This document shows positions 15,912 to 25,320 of a DNA stretch of 64,000 nucleotides, piece by piece (position 1 is the first letter of the stretch; every line of letters begins with the position of its first letter). A model generated the notes under the pieces. The model was not told the DNA's origin and ran no database searches. It was given only the letters and a program-made list of their open reading frames with translations. Source of the DNA: JAXGOI01 sp040767605. Lineage in GTDB: Bacteria > Bacillota > Dehalobacteriia > UBA4068. The translations under genes and the position numbers were made by a program. The stretch spans positions 1,488,001 through 1,552,000 of the forward strand of contig JAXGOI010000001.1 of the NCBI GenBank assembly GCA_040767605.1, given 5' to 3'.

Positions 15912-16712
15912 ATGAGCAAGAGTAATTTGCAGATAGAATCTAAAACCATAAAGCTTAAAAATTTGCCGGTAGCCTATTATAAAATCGGGGAGGGCAGGCC
16001 TGTATTATTACTCCATGGCTGGGGTTCAAATGCCGCCTGTTTTAAACAGGTGCAGCTTCATTTAGGGGCAGATTTTGCCGTCTATAGCCTGGATTTACCG
16101 GGCTTTGGCAATACCCCCCCTCCTGATAGCCCATGGAGCATATATGATTATGCCGGCCTTGTAAAGGATTTTCTGGCTAATATGGCAATTAAAAAACCGC
16201 TTATTATCGGCCATTCCTTCGGGGGGCGTTTAGGGATTATTCTGGGGGCTGAAGATATTCCCCATAAAATGGTTTTAGTGGATAGTGCCGGGATTAGGCC
16301 TGCCCGAAGTTTACGCTATTATATAAAAGTTTATAGCTATAAGGCCGCTAAAAAATTATTTGCCGCCCCCGGCTTAAAAACCCTTGGTAAAAGAGTTTTA
16401 GGCCGTTTTATTAATAAAGCGGGCTCTGAGGATTACCGCCAGAGTAAAGGCTCTATGCGCCAGACCTTTGTAAAAGTTATTAACGAAGATTTAACCTATT
16501 TATTGCCCAAAATTTTAGCGCCTACCTTATTGGTTTGGGGGGAGCTGGATGAGGCAACCCCTCTTTCAGACGGTAAATTAATGGAGAAATTAATCCCCGG
16601 CAGCGGCCTTGTAGTTTTTAAGGGGGCGGGGCATTACAGCTTTTTAGAGTGCTTGCCCCAGTTTTTAAGGGTAATAGACAGTTTTTTTGCCCAGGATAAA
16701 ATAAAAGGAGAA
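15912..16712 (+). CDS. Alpha/beta hydrolase
   Basis: A 267-residue alpha/beta-hydrolase-fold protein without a signal peptide. The oxyanion motif is LLLHGWGSN, the nucleophile elbow is GHSFGG with Ser102, the acid is Asp213 (WGELDEATP) and the His is His241 (GAGHYSF). A cap region at about 125-190 is basic. ATG at 15912 has GGGAG 6 bases upstream and is preferred over the one at 15882. The coding stretch ends just before the stop at 16713-16715, and the next gene, a MurF-like ligase, begins one base after that stop, so the two are certainly co-transcribed. The substrate is unknown; context suggests a peptide, ester or activated amino acid linked to the ligase pair. Confidence 0.88.
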
Positions 16713-16716
16713 TAAT

Positions 16717-18333
16717 ATGGCTTTTTTTGCCTTAATAAATAAAAACCTGAATATTTTAATTCCCGGTATCTTATTGGCGGCGGGCTTTATTTTTTATCTG
16801 AATAAAAAGATTTTAAAAGAGCTGCACAGTTTGCAATTAAACTCCTATATGAATACCCGCTACTTGCGCTGGTACACAAAAACCAGCAGCCATAAATTTT
16901 TAAAAAGAGATTTACTGAGTTTGCCGCCGTTAATTTTTGCGCCTTTTTACCCCGAGGCCGCTATTTTTTTGACGGCAATAATTTATTTTTTTTTAGCTTT
17001 TAAATGGCAAAGGCCGGAGGAGAAAAAACCCCTTGTAATGACGGCCAGGGCAAAAAGGCTTTATGCCTGCTCCGTATTACTGGCGGCGGTTTTGGCTGTT
17101 ATTTGCCTTATTTTACTCCCCTTTTCTTCCCTGCGATTATTAGGCCTTTTTATTCCGGCCCTTTTGGCGCTTTTCCCTATTTTATTAATGCTTTTTGCTA
17201 ATCTTATTCTTGCCCCGGTAGAAAGAAATATTAATGCGGGGTTTTTTCAGGATGCTCAAAATATTATAGCTAAAAGCTCAAATTTAACGGTTATAGGCAT
17301 AACTGGCAGCTTCGGTAAAACCAGCTGTAAAATGGTGCTGGGGGATATTTTAGGCCGGGAATTCACTACATTAGTAAGCCCTAAAAGCTATAATACCCCT
17401 ATGGGGCTTACCAGAGTTATAAGGGAAAGCCTGCGCCCCATTGATGAAATTTTTGTGGCGGAAATGGGGGCAAAGCAAAAGGGAGATATTGCCCTCCTTT
17501 GCTCATTGGTTAAGCCTAAAATAGGTATTTTAACAGCCATTGGAGAACAGCATTTAGAAACCTTCGGCAGTTTGGAGCAGATAATTAAAACAAAATTTGA
17601 ATTAATAGAGGCCCTGCCTAAAACAGGCCTTGCAATACTTAATTTTGATAATAAATATATAAAAGAAAATGCCTCTTTGGCAAAATGCCCTGTTTTAAGC
17701 TTTGGAATAGAAAATAAGGCGGATTATTCGGCAAAGGATATAAATTATAATAATAAAGGTTTAAGCTTTACCCTTTGCACCCCCGACGGGGGGAGTTACC
17801 CGGTTATTTCGCCCCTTTTAGGCCGACATAATATTTATAATATTTTAGCTGCCACAGCTTGCGCCGGCAGCCTGGGCATGCCTATTGAGAAAATTTGCCG
17901 GGAAATTAAGCGCTTAAACCCCGTGGAGCACCGTCTGCAATTAATTAAAAGCGGAGCAGGATATGCTATAATAGATGATGCCTTTAACTCTAACCCGGCA
18001 GGGGCTAAAGCCGCTCTGGAAGTTCTTGCCACAATTAAGGAAGGTAAAAAGATAATTATCACCCCCGGCATGATAGAGCTTGGCCCAAGAGAATACCAGC
18101 TTAACAGAGAATTTGCTTTAGAGGCCGCCGGGGTTTGCGATTATATAATTTTGGTAGGTAAAAAGCGCACCAAGCCCATGCAGGATGCCCTAGAGGAGCT
18201 TGCCTATCCGCCGGACAAAGTATATATTGCGGCAAATTTAGATGATGCCAGAGGTTTTTTGGCGAAAATAGTTTCCCCCAAAGATACGGTTTTATTTGAA
18301 AATGATCTTCCCGATACTTATAATGAAGGTTAG
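16717..18333 (+). CDS. Membrane-anchored MurF-like Mur ligase
   Basis: A 538-residue protein. Residues 1 to about 175 hold four hydrophobic helices (for example NILIPGILLAAGFIFYL and LLGLFIPALLALFPILLMLF) in place of the usual MurF N-terminal UDP-binding domain. The Mur ligase ATPase domain follows, with the P-loop VIGITGSFGKTSCK, then NTPMGLTRVI, EMGAKQKGDI and the HLETFGS segment, and the C-terminal domain has NPVEHRLQLI and DDAFNSNPAGAKAAL. These match MurF, which adds D-Ala-D-Ala to the muramoyl tripeptide. The lost UDP-binding domain and added membrane anchor argue for a different acceptor, perhaps a lipid-linked one. It lies between a hydrolase and a Ddl-like ligase. Confidence 0.85.
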   Translation: MAFFALINKNLNILIPGILLAAGFIFYLNKKILKELHSLQLNSYMNTRYLRWYTKTSSHKFLKRDLLSLPPLIFAPFYPEAAIFLTAIIYFFLAFKWQRPEEKKPLVMTARAKRLYACSVLLAAVLAVICLILLPFSSLRLLGLFIPALLALFPILLMLFANLILAPVERNINAGFFQDAQNIIAKSSNLTVIGITGSFGKTSCKMVLGDILGREFTTLVSPKSYNTPMGLTRVIRESLRPIDEIFVAEMGAKQKGDIALLCSLVKPKIGILTAIGEQHLETFGSLEQIIKTKFELIEALPKTGLAILNFDNKYIKENASLAKCPVLSFGIENKADYSAKDINYNNKGLSFTLCTPDGGSYPVISPLLGRHNIYNILAATACAGSLGMPIEKICREIKRLNPVEHRLQLIKSGAGYAIIDDAFNSNPAGAKAALEVLATIKEGKKIIITPGMIELGPREYQLNREFALEAAGVCDYIILVGKKRTKPMQDALEELAYPPDKVYIAANLDDARGFLAKIVSPKDTVLFENDLPDTYNEG

Positions 18334-18421
18334 GGTAGAGCATAATTAAAAAAGAAGAGAATATGGCATAATTAAAGCAATTAAAGCCCGGGGCGGCCCG
18401 GGCAAACCTCGGAGGGATAAA

Positions 18422-19588
18422 ATGCAAAAAATAACTGTTGGTGTGATTTTTGGCGGCCGCAGCGTGGAGCATGAGGTTTCTATTATTTCCGCCCTGCAGG
18501 CCGTACATGCCTTGGATAAGCAAAAATATACTCCTCTGCCCATTTATATTTCCAAGCAGGGGCAATGGTATATTGGGGAGGCCTTAAAAGAATTAAGCAA
18601 TTATCGGAATTTAGACGCCCTTTTGGCTTCCTGCCAAAAAGTGGTATTTTCGCCTAATCATAATGAGTTTAAATTGGTTTATGAGGCAAAGGCCGGTTTA
18701 TTTAAAAAAACTCTGGCAGAAAAGATAGATGTAGCTTTGCCGGTAATTCACGGCACCCATGGTGAAGACGGCTGCCTGCAGGGGCTTTTGGAATTAAGCG
18801 GTATTCCTTATGGAGGGCCCGGTGTATTGGGCTCCGCCTGCGGCATGGATAAAATTGCCATGAAGGCTGTTTTAAAGGATGCCGGGCTTAAAACTCCGGA
18901 GCATACCTGGTTTTACAGCAGCAAATGGGAGGATGATTCCGAGGCTGTTTTAAACCAAATAGAAGGCTGCCTAAATTACCCGTTAATTGTTAAGCCCGCC
19001 TGCCTCGGTTCTTCCATCGGCATAAGCAAGGCCAATAATAAAGAGCAATTAGAAACGGCCATTAACCTTGCCGCCAGCTTTTCTTTTAGGGTTTTAGTGG
19101 AAAAAGTAATTGAACCGCTGCGGGAAATTAATATTTCGGTTTTAGGCTGCCCGGAAGAAATGGAATTTTCCGCTGCGGAGGAGCCCCTTTCCGCCGATGA
19201 AATCCTTTCTTTTTCTGATAAATACATAGGCAGCGCCAAAGGTATGGGGGGAGCCAAAAGACGCATCCCGGCGGATTTGCCCCCGGAGGTTTTAGAAGAG
19301 ATAAAAAGCTCTGCCGGGGCCGCTTTTTCCGCCTTGGATTTATCCGGCATCTGCCGGATTGATTTCCTTTTAAATAAAGAGCAGAATACCGTATATATTA
19401 ATGAGGTAAATACAATTCCCGGTTCTCTTTCCTTTTATTTATGGGAGCCTGCCGGGAAGAGCTTTTCCGCCCTTCTTGATGATTTAATCCGCCTTGCCCT
19501 AAGGCGCTCGCGGCATAAAGATAAAATGATTTACTCTTATCCTTCCAATATTCTTTTTCAGGGGGGTTTAAAAGCGGGCAAAAAATAG
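18422..19588 (+). CDS. D-alanine--D-alanine ligase-like ATP-grasp enzyme
   Basis: A 388-residue protein with Ddl motifs: FGGRSVEHEVSIISA, HGTHGEDGCLQGLLE, KPACLGSSIGIS, and the metal-site stretch CRIDFL with INEVNT. It departs from ordinary Ddl in the second-substrate region. The omega-loop segment (residues 264-284, SDKYIG through GGAKRRIPADL) lacks the usual Tyr before (F/I)CPA. The segment after NTIPG is SLSFYLWEP, with Tyr where Ddl has the Ser that holds the D-Ala carboxylate. ATG follows CGGAGGG. It ends a three-gene unit with the hydrolase and MurF-like gene. It may make D-Ala-D-Ala, D-Ala-X or another dipeptide. Confidence 0.85.
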   Translation: MQKITVGVIFGGRSVEHEVSIISALQAVHALDKQKYTPLPIYISKQGQWYIGEALKELSNYRNLDALLASCQKVVFSPNHNEFKLVYEAKAGLFKKTLAEKIDVALPVIHGTHGEDGCLQGLLELSGIPYGGPGVLGSACGMDKIAMKAVLKDAGLKTPEHTWFYSSKWEDDSEAVLNQIEGCLNYPLIVKPACLGSSIGISKANNKEQLETAINLAASFSFRVLVEKVIEPLREINISVLGCPEEMEFSAAEEPLSADEILSFSDKYIGSAKGMGGAKRRIPADLPPEVLEEIKSSAGAAFSALDLSGICRIDFLLNKEQNTVYINEVNTIPGSLSFYLWEPAGKSFSALLDDLIRLALRRSRHKDKMIYSYPSNILFQGGLKAGKK

Positions 19589-19607
19589 GGCAAAATGCTT
19601 TTTGGGG

Positions 19608-20702
19608 GTGAGGAGCATAATAAATTATTTATTGGCTTTGCATAAAATAGCCGGTATGGGCAGCCATCGCCTAAGGGTAATCCTGGAATATTATCAATGG
19701 GATGCCGCTTTGGCCTGGCAGGAGCGGGCCTCTTGGGGGAATATTCCCCGCCTTAAAAAGGAAACCGCCCAAAGCCTGGCTCAGGCGGCCTCCGGGGTTT
19801 TGCCGGAAGCCGTATATGAGGATTTTTGCCGGGCCGGTTTGAGCCTAATCACCCTTAAAGATAAAAACTACCCTTATTTATTAAAAGAAATTTACGACCC
19901 CCCGCCTCTGCTTTTTTATAAAGGCACTTTGCCTAAGGAAAATGATATTTGCCTTGCCATGATAGGCTCCAGGAGAGCCAGCGGATACGGCAGGCAGGCG
20001 GCGGCAATTCTCAGCCGGGATTTGGCCCGCCAGGGTATATGGGTGGTAAGCGGTTTAGCCAGAGGAATAGATGCCATTTGCCATACGGCGGCTTTGGAGG
20101 CCAAAGGCAAAACCATAGCCGTAGTAGGCTGCGGGCTGGATATAAGCTATCCCAGAGAAAATGCCAAGCTTCAAGAGGAAATCGGCGAAAAAGGCCTTTT
20201 AATAAGCGAATTCCCCCTGGGCACGCAGCCCAGCGCCAGAAATTTCCCTATGCGCAACAGAATAATCAGCGGCCTTTGCCGGGGTGTAATTGTGGTGGAG
20301 GCCGGAGATAAAAGCGGCACTTTGCTTACTGTGGATTATGGGCTGGAGCAGGGGAGAGATATTTTTGCTGTTCCCGGCCCCATTACAAGCCCTTTAAGCC
20401 GGGGAACCAACCGCCTTTTACAGCAGGGCAGCCGCATGGTAACCTGCGCTCAGGATATTTGGGGCGAGTATATTTCCCAGCCCCGCCTTTTCCCGGAATA
20501 TCCGGAAGAGGAGAGAGGAATAGAACCGGAAGAAAAACAGCTTTTAAATCTCCTAATAATGCCCCTGCATTTTGACGAACTCAGCGAAAAATTAAAGCTC
20601 CCTCCCCATGAATTAGCCTCAAAGCTGACAATATGGGAAATAGGGGGTAAAATTAAACAATTGCCGGGTAATTATTATCAGGCCAAAATAAATAAAATTT
20701 AA
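19608..20702 (+). CDS. dprA: DNA-processing protein A
   Basis: DprA binds incoming single-stranded DNA and loads RecA during transformation. The protein of about 364 residues has an N-terminal SAM/HhH region (LLALHKIAGMGSHRLRVILE), the Rossmann-like core (IGSRRASGYGRQAA, VVSGLARGIDAICHTAAL, VVGCGLDISYPREN, SEFPLG, FPMRNRIISGLCRGVIVVEA, SGTLLTVDYGLEQGRDIFAV) and a C-terminal winged-helix segment. The start is uncertain: GTG at 19608 or TTG at 19602, both with a weak ribosome site. It is followed 29 bases later by topA, the usual order. Confidence 0.93.
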   Translation: MRSIINYLLALHKIAGMGSHRLRVILEYYQWDAALAWQERASWGNIPRLKKETAQSLAQAASGVLPEAVYEDFCRAGLSLITLKDKNYPYLLKEIYDPPPLLFYKGTLPKENDICLAMIGSRRASGYGRQAAAILSRDLARQGIWVVSGLARGIDAICHTAALEAKGKTIAVVGCGLDISYPRENAKLQEEIGEKGLLISEFPLGTQPSARNFPMRNRIISGLCRGVIVVEAGDKSGTLLTVDYGLEQGRDIFAVPGPITSPLSRGTNRLLQQGSRMVTCAQDIWGEYISQPRLFPEYPEEERGIEPEEKQLLNLLIMPLHFDELSEKLKLPPHELASKLTIWEIGGKIKQLPGNYYQAKINKI

Positions 20703-20731
20703 GTTTAAAAAATATTGCTTGGAGGGTATTA

Positions 20732-22954
20732 ATGAAGACACTTGTAATTGTAGAATCCCCCACTAAGGCCAAAACCATCGGAAAATTCCTAGGGCGAAAT
20801 TATACTGTAAAATCATCAATGGGGCATGTAAGGGATTTACCTAAAAGCGAATTAGGGGTGGATATAGAAAATAATTTTACCCCCAAGTATATTACCATCC
20901 GCGGTAAAGGAGAAGTAATTAAGGTTTTAAAGGACGAGGCCAAAAAAGCCGACCGGATTTTACTCGCCAGCGACCCGGACCGCGAAGGGGAAGCCATTGC
21001 CTGGCATTTGCAGCAATACTTTAAAATAGCAAATGAAAATTGCCGCATAGAATTTAATGAAATAACCGATACCGCGGTAAAAAAGGCCGTGCAAAACCCC
21101 CGGCCTATTAATATGGACAGAGTTGAGGCCCAACAGGCCAGAAGGATTTTAGACCGCCTTGTGGGCTATAAAATAAGCCCCCTGTTATGGAAGAAGGTAA
21201 AAAAAGGCCTCTCCGCCGGGCGGGTGCAATCGGTTGCGGTTCGCCTTATTTGCGATAGAGAAGAAGAAATTAAAAACTTTATTCCCGAAGAATACTGGTC
21301 CCTTTTAGCCGATTTAGAAAGCGGCAAGGGGGTTCTTTCCGCAAAGCTGGTTAAAATTGCCTCTAAAAAGGCGGTAATTAATAATCAGGCTCAAATGACA
21401 GAAATTTTAGATTATCTTAAAGGCAAAGAATATAAAGTAAGCGCTATTCAAAGTAAGCCTAAAAAGCGTAATGCCTCCCCGCCCTTTACTACCAGCAGTA
21501 TGCAGCAGGAGGCCTCCCGCAATTTAAATATGACAGCCAAAAAAACCATGCAAATTGCCCAGCAGCTTTATGAGGGGGTACAGGTGGATAAAGGTGTTAT
21601 AGGCCTTATTACCTATATGCGTACCGATTCCACCCGGATTTCTCAGGAGGCTCAGGATGCCGCCAGAGAATATATAAAACAAAAATACGGGGCGGATTAT
21701 ATCCCCCCAAAGCCCAATGTTTTTGCCTCCAAGGGGCGGGTGCAAAATGCCCATGAGGCCGTCCGTCCGACATCCATAGAAAGAACCCCGGCCTCCCTTA
21801 AGCCTTTTTTAAACCTTCAGCAGTACAAGCTCTATAAGCTTATTTATGAGCGTTTTATGGCAAGCCAGATGAGCCCCGCCCTTTTCGATTCAAAATCGGT
21901 AGAGGTTACGGCAGGCAATTGCCTTTTCAGGGCCAGCGGCGATATTATGCGCTTTGCCGGCTTTATGCAGGTTTATGTTGAGGGCAAGGATGAAAGCGGC
22001 CCCAAGGAAGAGCAGGGCACGCTGGCCCCGGTTAAAGAAAATCAGGTTTTGGAATTAAAAGAGCTTTGCCCCAAGCAGCATTTTACCCAGGCCCAACCCC
22101 GCTATAATGAGGCCTCCTTAGTAAAAGCCTTAGAAGAATTGGGTATCGGCCGCCCCAGCACCTATGCGCCGATTATTGATACTATTTTGGCCCGGGGCTA
22201 TGTGGTAAAGGAGGAAAAATTATTTTTCCCCACAGAATTAGGGACAATAATTATCAGCATTTTAAAAGAGTATTTTAAAGATATTATAGATGTGGAATTT
22301 ACCGCCGGCATGGAGGAGCAATTAGATGCCGTTGAAGAAGGGGATTTAAAATGGGAAAAGGTTTTGGAGGATTTTTATAAACCCTTTGCCAAAACTTTGG
22401 CCCATGCCGAGGAGGATATGGCTAAAATTACCATAGCCCCTGAGGAAAGTGATGAGTTTTGCGAAAAATGCGGCAAGGTTATGGTTTACCGCATGGGGCG
22501 CTACGGTACATTTTTGGCCTGCAGCGGCTTCCCCCAATGCCGCAATACAAAGCCCATTGTAAAAGCTACGGATGTTAAGTGTTTAAGCTGCGGCGGCAAT
22601 ATTGTGCAGCGTAAAAGCCGCACCGGGAGAATTTTTTACGGCTGCGATAATTACCCTAAATGTCAGTATGTTTCCTGGGATTTGCCGATTACGGAAAAAT
22701 GTATTCATTGCGGCACCCAGCTTAGCTCTAAAACCCTTAAAGGCGGTAATCAGCAAATAATCTGCCCCAATAAAAATTGCCCCGCTAAAAAAACCGAGGC
22801 AAAAAAACCGGCGGCTAAAGAGACTCAGGCAGCAAATAAAAAAGAGAAGGCCGAATTAAAAAAGGCTCCGCCTAAAGCTAAAGCTAAAAAAGCCCCGGCT
22901 AAGCCTAAAAAAGCTGCCTCAAAAAAAGCCTCTTCAGCTAAAGCTACAGAATAA
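20732..22954 (+). CDS. topA: DNA topoisomerase I
   Basis: Type IA topoisomerase relaxing negative supercoils. The 740-residue protein has the TOPRIM domain (VIVESPTKAKTIGKFLG and LLASDPDREGEAIAWHL), the active-site region GLITYMRTDSTRIS with the catalytic Tyr, and GIGRPSTYAPII. Three C-terminal zinc-finger modules follow (CEKCG...C, CLSCGG...C, CIHCG...CPNKNC). A Lys/Ala/Pro-rich tail of about 55 residues ends the protein; it is low-complexity and resembles histone-like tails, longer than in most relatives. The ATG follows TGGAGGG. It continues the dprA-topA-trmFO-xerC run. Confidence 0.96.
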   Translation: MKTLVIVESPTKAKTIGKFLGRNYTVKSSMGHVRDLPKSELGVDIENNFTPKYITIRGKGEVIKVLKDEAKKADRILLASDPDREGEAIAWHLQQYFKIANENCRIEFNEITDTAVKKAVQNPRPINMDRVEAQQARRILDRLVGYKISPLLWKKVKKGLSAGRVQSVAVRLICDREEEIKNFIPEEYWSLLADLESGKGVLSAKLVKIASKKAVINNQAQMTEILDYLKGKEYKVSAIQSKPKKRNASPPFTTSSMQQEASRNLNMTAKKTMQIAQQLYEGVQVDKGVIGLITYMRTDSTRISQEAQDAAREYIKQKYGADYIPPKPNVFASKGRVQNAHEAVRPTSIERTPASLKPFLNLQQYKLYKLIYERFMASQMSPALFDSKSVEVTAGNCLFRASGDIMRFAGFMQVYVEGKDESGPKEEQGTLAPVKENQVLELKELCPKQHFTQAQPRYNEASLVKALEELGIGRPSTYAPIIDTILARGYVVKEEKLFFPTELGTIIISILKEYFKDIIDVEFTAGMEEQLDAVEEGDLKWEKVLEDFYKPFAKTLAHAEEDMAKITIAPEESDEFCEKCGKVMVYRMGRYGTFLACSGFPQCRNTKPIVKATDVKCLSCGGNIVQRKSRTGRIFYGCDNYPKCQYVSWDLPITEKCIHCGTQLSSKTLKGGNQQIICPNKNCPAKKTEAKKPAAKETQAANKKEKAELKKAPPKAKAKKAPAKPKKAASKKASSAKATE

Positions 22955-23013
22955 ATAAATTAAGCTATAAAAATTTAAGCTATTAAGACTTTAATCTAAT
23001 TATAAGGAAATAT

Positions 23014-24324
23014 ATGGAGAAAATCAGGATTATCGGCGGCGGCCTGGCCGGAACAGAGGCCGCCTGGCAGGCTGCCACCCGGGGAGCTTTGGTGGAGCTT
23101 TATGAAATGCGCCCCCATAAAAGCACCCCGGCTCATAAAGGGCCATATTTAGGGGAGCTTGTTTGCAGTAATTCCCTAAGGGGCGAGGCCTTGGAAAATG
23201 CCGTCGGGCTTTTAAAAGAAGAAATGAGCCGGTTGAATTCCCTTATTATGGCTGCCGCCCGCTTTGCCCGGGTTCCGGCGGGGGGGGCTCTGGCTGTGGA
23301 TAGAGAAAATTTCTCCCGCTTTTTAGAGGATAAAATTAATAAGCATCCTAATATTACCCTGATTAGGGAAGAGGTTATTAAAATACCTGAAGGCACGGTA
23401 ATAATTGCCGCAGGCCCCTTGGCTTCTGAGGCCATCAGCAGGGAGATTTGCCTTCTTACAAATGAGGAGGGGCTATTTTTTCATGATGCGGTGGCGCCTT
23501 TAATTTCCGCAGAAAGTATAAATACAAAAAAGACCTTTTTTGCCTCCCGCTATAATAAAGGGGAGAAGGATTATCTTAATTGCCCGTTAAATAAAGAAGA
23601 GTATTTGCGTTTTTACCGTGAGCTTATAAATGCCGAGGTACAGCCTTTGCGGGATTTTGAGGAAGAAAAGATTTTTGAAGGCTGTATGCCCATTGAAGCA
23701 ATGGCCAAAAGAGGGGAAGGGGTAATGTGCCACGGCCCCTTAAAGCCTGTGGGGCTCATTTGCCCAGACGGCACAAAACCCTATGGTGTGGTTCAGCTGC
23801 GGCAGGATAATGCCGCCGCCACCCTCTATAATATGGTGGGCTTTCAAACCCGGCTTAAATGGGGGGAGCAGGCCAGGGTTTTCAGGCTTATTCCCGGCCT
23901 TGAAGAGGCGGAATTTTTGCGTTTTGGGGTAATGCATAAAAATACTTATCTAAATTCCCCCGCCCTTTTAAAGAGAGATTTAAGCCTGAAAAACCGCAGA
24001 GGGCTGTTTTTTGCAGGGCAAATAACCGGTGTTGAGGGCTATGTGGAATCCGCCGCCTGCGGCCTTGCGGCGGGGATTAATGCTTACCGCTTTAATAAAG
24101 GGGAAGAAACCCTGATCTTCCCGGAGGAAACGGCAATAGGCAGCCTTATAAGATATATTTCTGTACCTGCCGGGAACTTTCAGCCTATGAATATTAATTT
24201 CGGCATTATGCCACCTTTAAATTACCGGGAGCGTAAAAAAAGGCTTAAAAATGCCGCAATCTCTAAAAGGGCTTTGGAGGCTTTGGATATTTTTATGGAG
24301 AATAATGGCTTAAAGCAGGTTTAA
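23014..24324 (+). CDS. trmFO: Methylenetetrahydrofolate--tRNA-(uracil-5-)-methyltransferase
   Basis: TrmFO makes m5U54 in tRNA using methylene-THF and FAD. The 436-residue protein has the FAD motif IIGGGLAGTEAAWQA, then ELYEMRP, the GELVCSNSLRGEALENAVG stretch with the catalytic-region Cys, FAGQITGVEGYVESAACG near the C-terminus, and GIMPPL. Length is normal. ATG at 23014 follows AAGGA. It sits between topA and xerC as in many Firmicutes. Confidence 0.95.
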   Translation: MEKIRIIGGGLAGTEAAWQAATRGALVELYEMRPHKSTPAHKGPYLGELVCSNSLRGEALENAVGLLKEEMSRLNSLIMAAARFARVPAGGALAVDRENFSRFLEDKINKHPNITLIREEVIKIPEGTVIIAAGPLASEAISREICLLTNEEGLFFHDAVAPLISAESINTKKTFFASRYNKGEKDYLNCPLNKEEYLRFYRELINAEVQPLRDFEEEKIFEGCMPIEAMAKRGEGVMCHGPLKPVGLICPDGTKPYGVVQLRQDNAAATLYNMVGFQTRLKWGEQARVFRLIPGLEEAEFLRFGVMHKNTYLNSPALLKRDLSLKNRRGLFFAGQITGVEGYVESAACGLAAGINAYRFNKGEETLIFPEETAIGSLIRYISVPAGNFQPMNINFGIMPPLNYRERKKRLKNAAISKRALEALDIFMENNGLKQV

Positions 24325-24395
24325 GGCATTATAAAACCTTTAAAATATTAAAAAGCCTTTAAGGTATTATAAAAGCCTTTAAGGCATATAGTTTA
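24325..24395. repeat. Imperfect short repeats before xerC
   Basis: The spacer is built from near-copies of AAGCCTTTAAGGTATTATAA: related segments begin near 24325, 24352 and 24372. No promoter or gene is evident. Confidence 0.45.
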
Positions 24396-24407
24396 GGGGT
24401 GATAAAA

Positions 24408-25304
24408 TTGCGCCAATGGGTAATTGGCTTTATTAATTATTTGCTGGCGGAAAAAAACGCCTCCCCTCTTACAATCCAGGCCTATGAGGATACCCTCTCC
24501 CGCTTTAATGATTTTATCAGTAAAGAGCAGGGCAAAAAAAAGGGAGAGGGAGATATTTCCCTTGCGGATACTCTGACTATGCGCCGTTTTGTGGCGGAAA
24601 TGCAAAGAAGCGGCCTGGATAGGCGCAGTATTGCCCGGCATTTAGCTGCCTTGCGCTCTTTTTACCGCTATTTATGCAGGGAGGGAAAGGCAGAGGAAAA
24701 TCTGGCCGCCAGAGTTACTATTCCCAAGCAGCAAAAGCATTTGCCGCAATTTTTATATTATAAAGAGATTGAATCCCTTTTAAGCGCCCCGGATGATTCC
24801 TTAATGGGCCGCAGAGATAAATGCTTTTTAGAAATTCTCTATGGCGGCGGCCTGCGGGTAAGCGAAATTTCTAATGCCAATATAGGGGATATTGATAAAA
24901 ATATAGGCTATATCAGGGTTTTAGGTAAAGGGAATAAAGAGAGGCTTGTTCCTTTGGGCCTTCCGGCCTTGGATTCTTTTAATAAATATTTAAATATACG
25001 GAGGAATAAGTATTCCATAGATAAAAGCGAGCCTCTTTTTCTTAATAAAAACGGGGGGCGCCTGGGGGTTCGCGGAATGCGGAATATTATAAATAAATAT
25101 GTAGAGCAGGCAGCCTTAAACAGAAAAATTAGCCCCCATACCCTTCGCCATTCCTTTGCAACCCACCTTTTAGAGGCCGGGGCCGATTTAAGGTCTGTTC
25201 AGGAATTTTTAGGCCATGCCAATCTTTCCACCACGCAAATATATACCCATGTAACAAAAAACAGAATGAAAAGCGTTTATAATAAAACCCATCCAAGAGC
25301 ATAG
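24408..25304 (+). CDS. xerC: Tyrosine recombinase XerC
   Basis: XerC, with XerD, resolves chromosome dimers at dif. The 298-residue protein has an N-terminal SAM-like DNA-binding domain (FINYLLAEKNASPLTIQAYE) and the catalytic domain: YGGGLRVSEI (Arg), GKGNKERLVPL (Lys), SPHTLRHSFATHLLEAGADL (His-x-x-Arg), LGHANLSTTQIYTHV (His and the Tyr nucleophile). TTG at 24408 is chosen because AGGGGTG lies 6 bases upstream; GTG at 24399 falls inside that site. Neighbours hslV and hslU follow as in bacilli, which favours xerC over xerD. Confidence 0.92.
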   Translation: MRQWVIGFINYLLAEKNASPLTIQAYEDTLSRFNDFISKEQGKKKGEGDISLADTLTMRRFVAEMQRSGLDRRSIARHLAALRSFYRYLCREGKAEENLAARVTIPKQQKHLPQFLYYKEIESLLSAPDDSLMGRRDKCFLEILYGGGLRVSEISNANIGDIDKNIGYIRVLGKGNKERLVPLGLPALDSFNKYLNIRRNKYSIDKSEPLFLNKNGGRLGVRGMRNIINKYVEQAALNRKISPHTLRHSFATHLLEAGADLRSVQEFLGHANLSTTQIYTHVTKNRMKSVYNKTHPRA

Positions 25305-25320
25305 CAAAGGAGGTTTTTTA

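Noticed and set aside
24408..25304. Integrase of a mobile element
   Set aside because: The gene is a normal-length XerC in its standard place between trmFO and hslV, with no att-like repeats.
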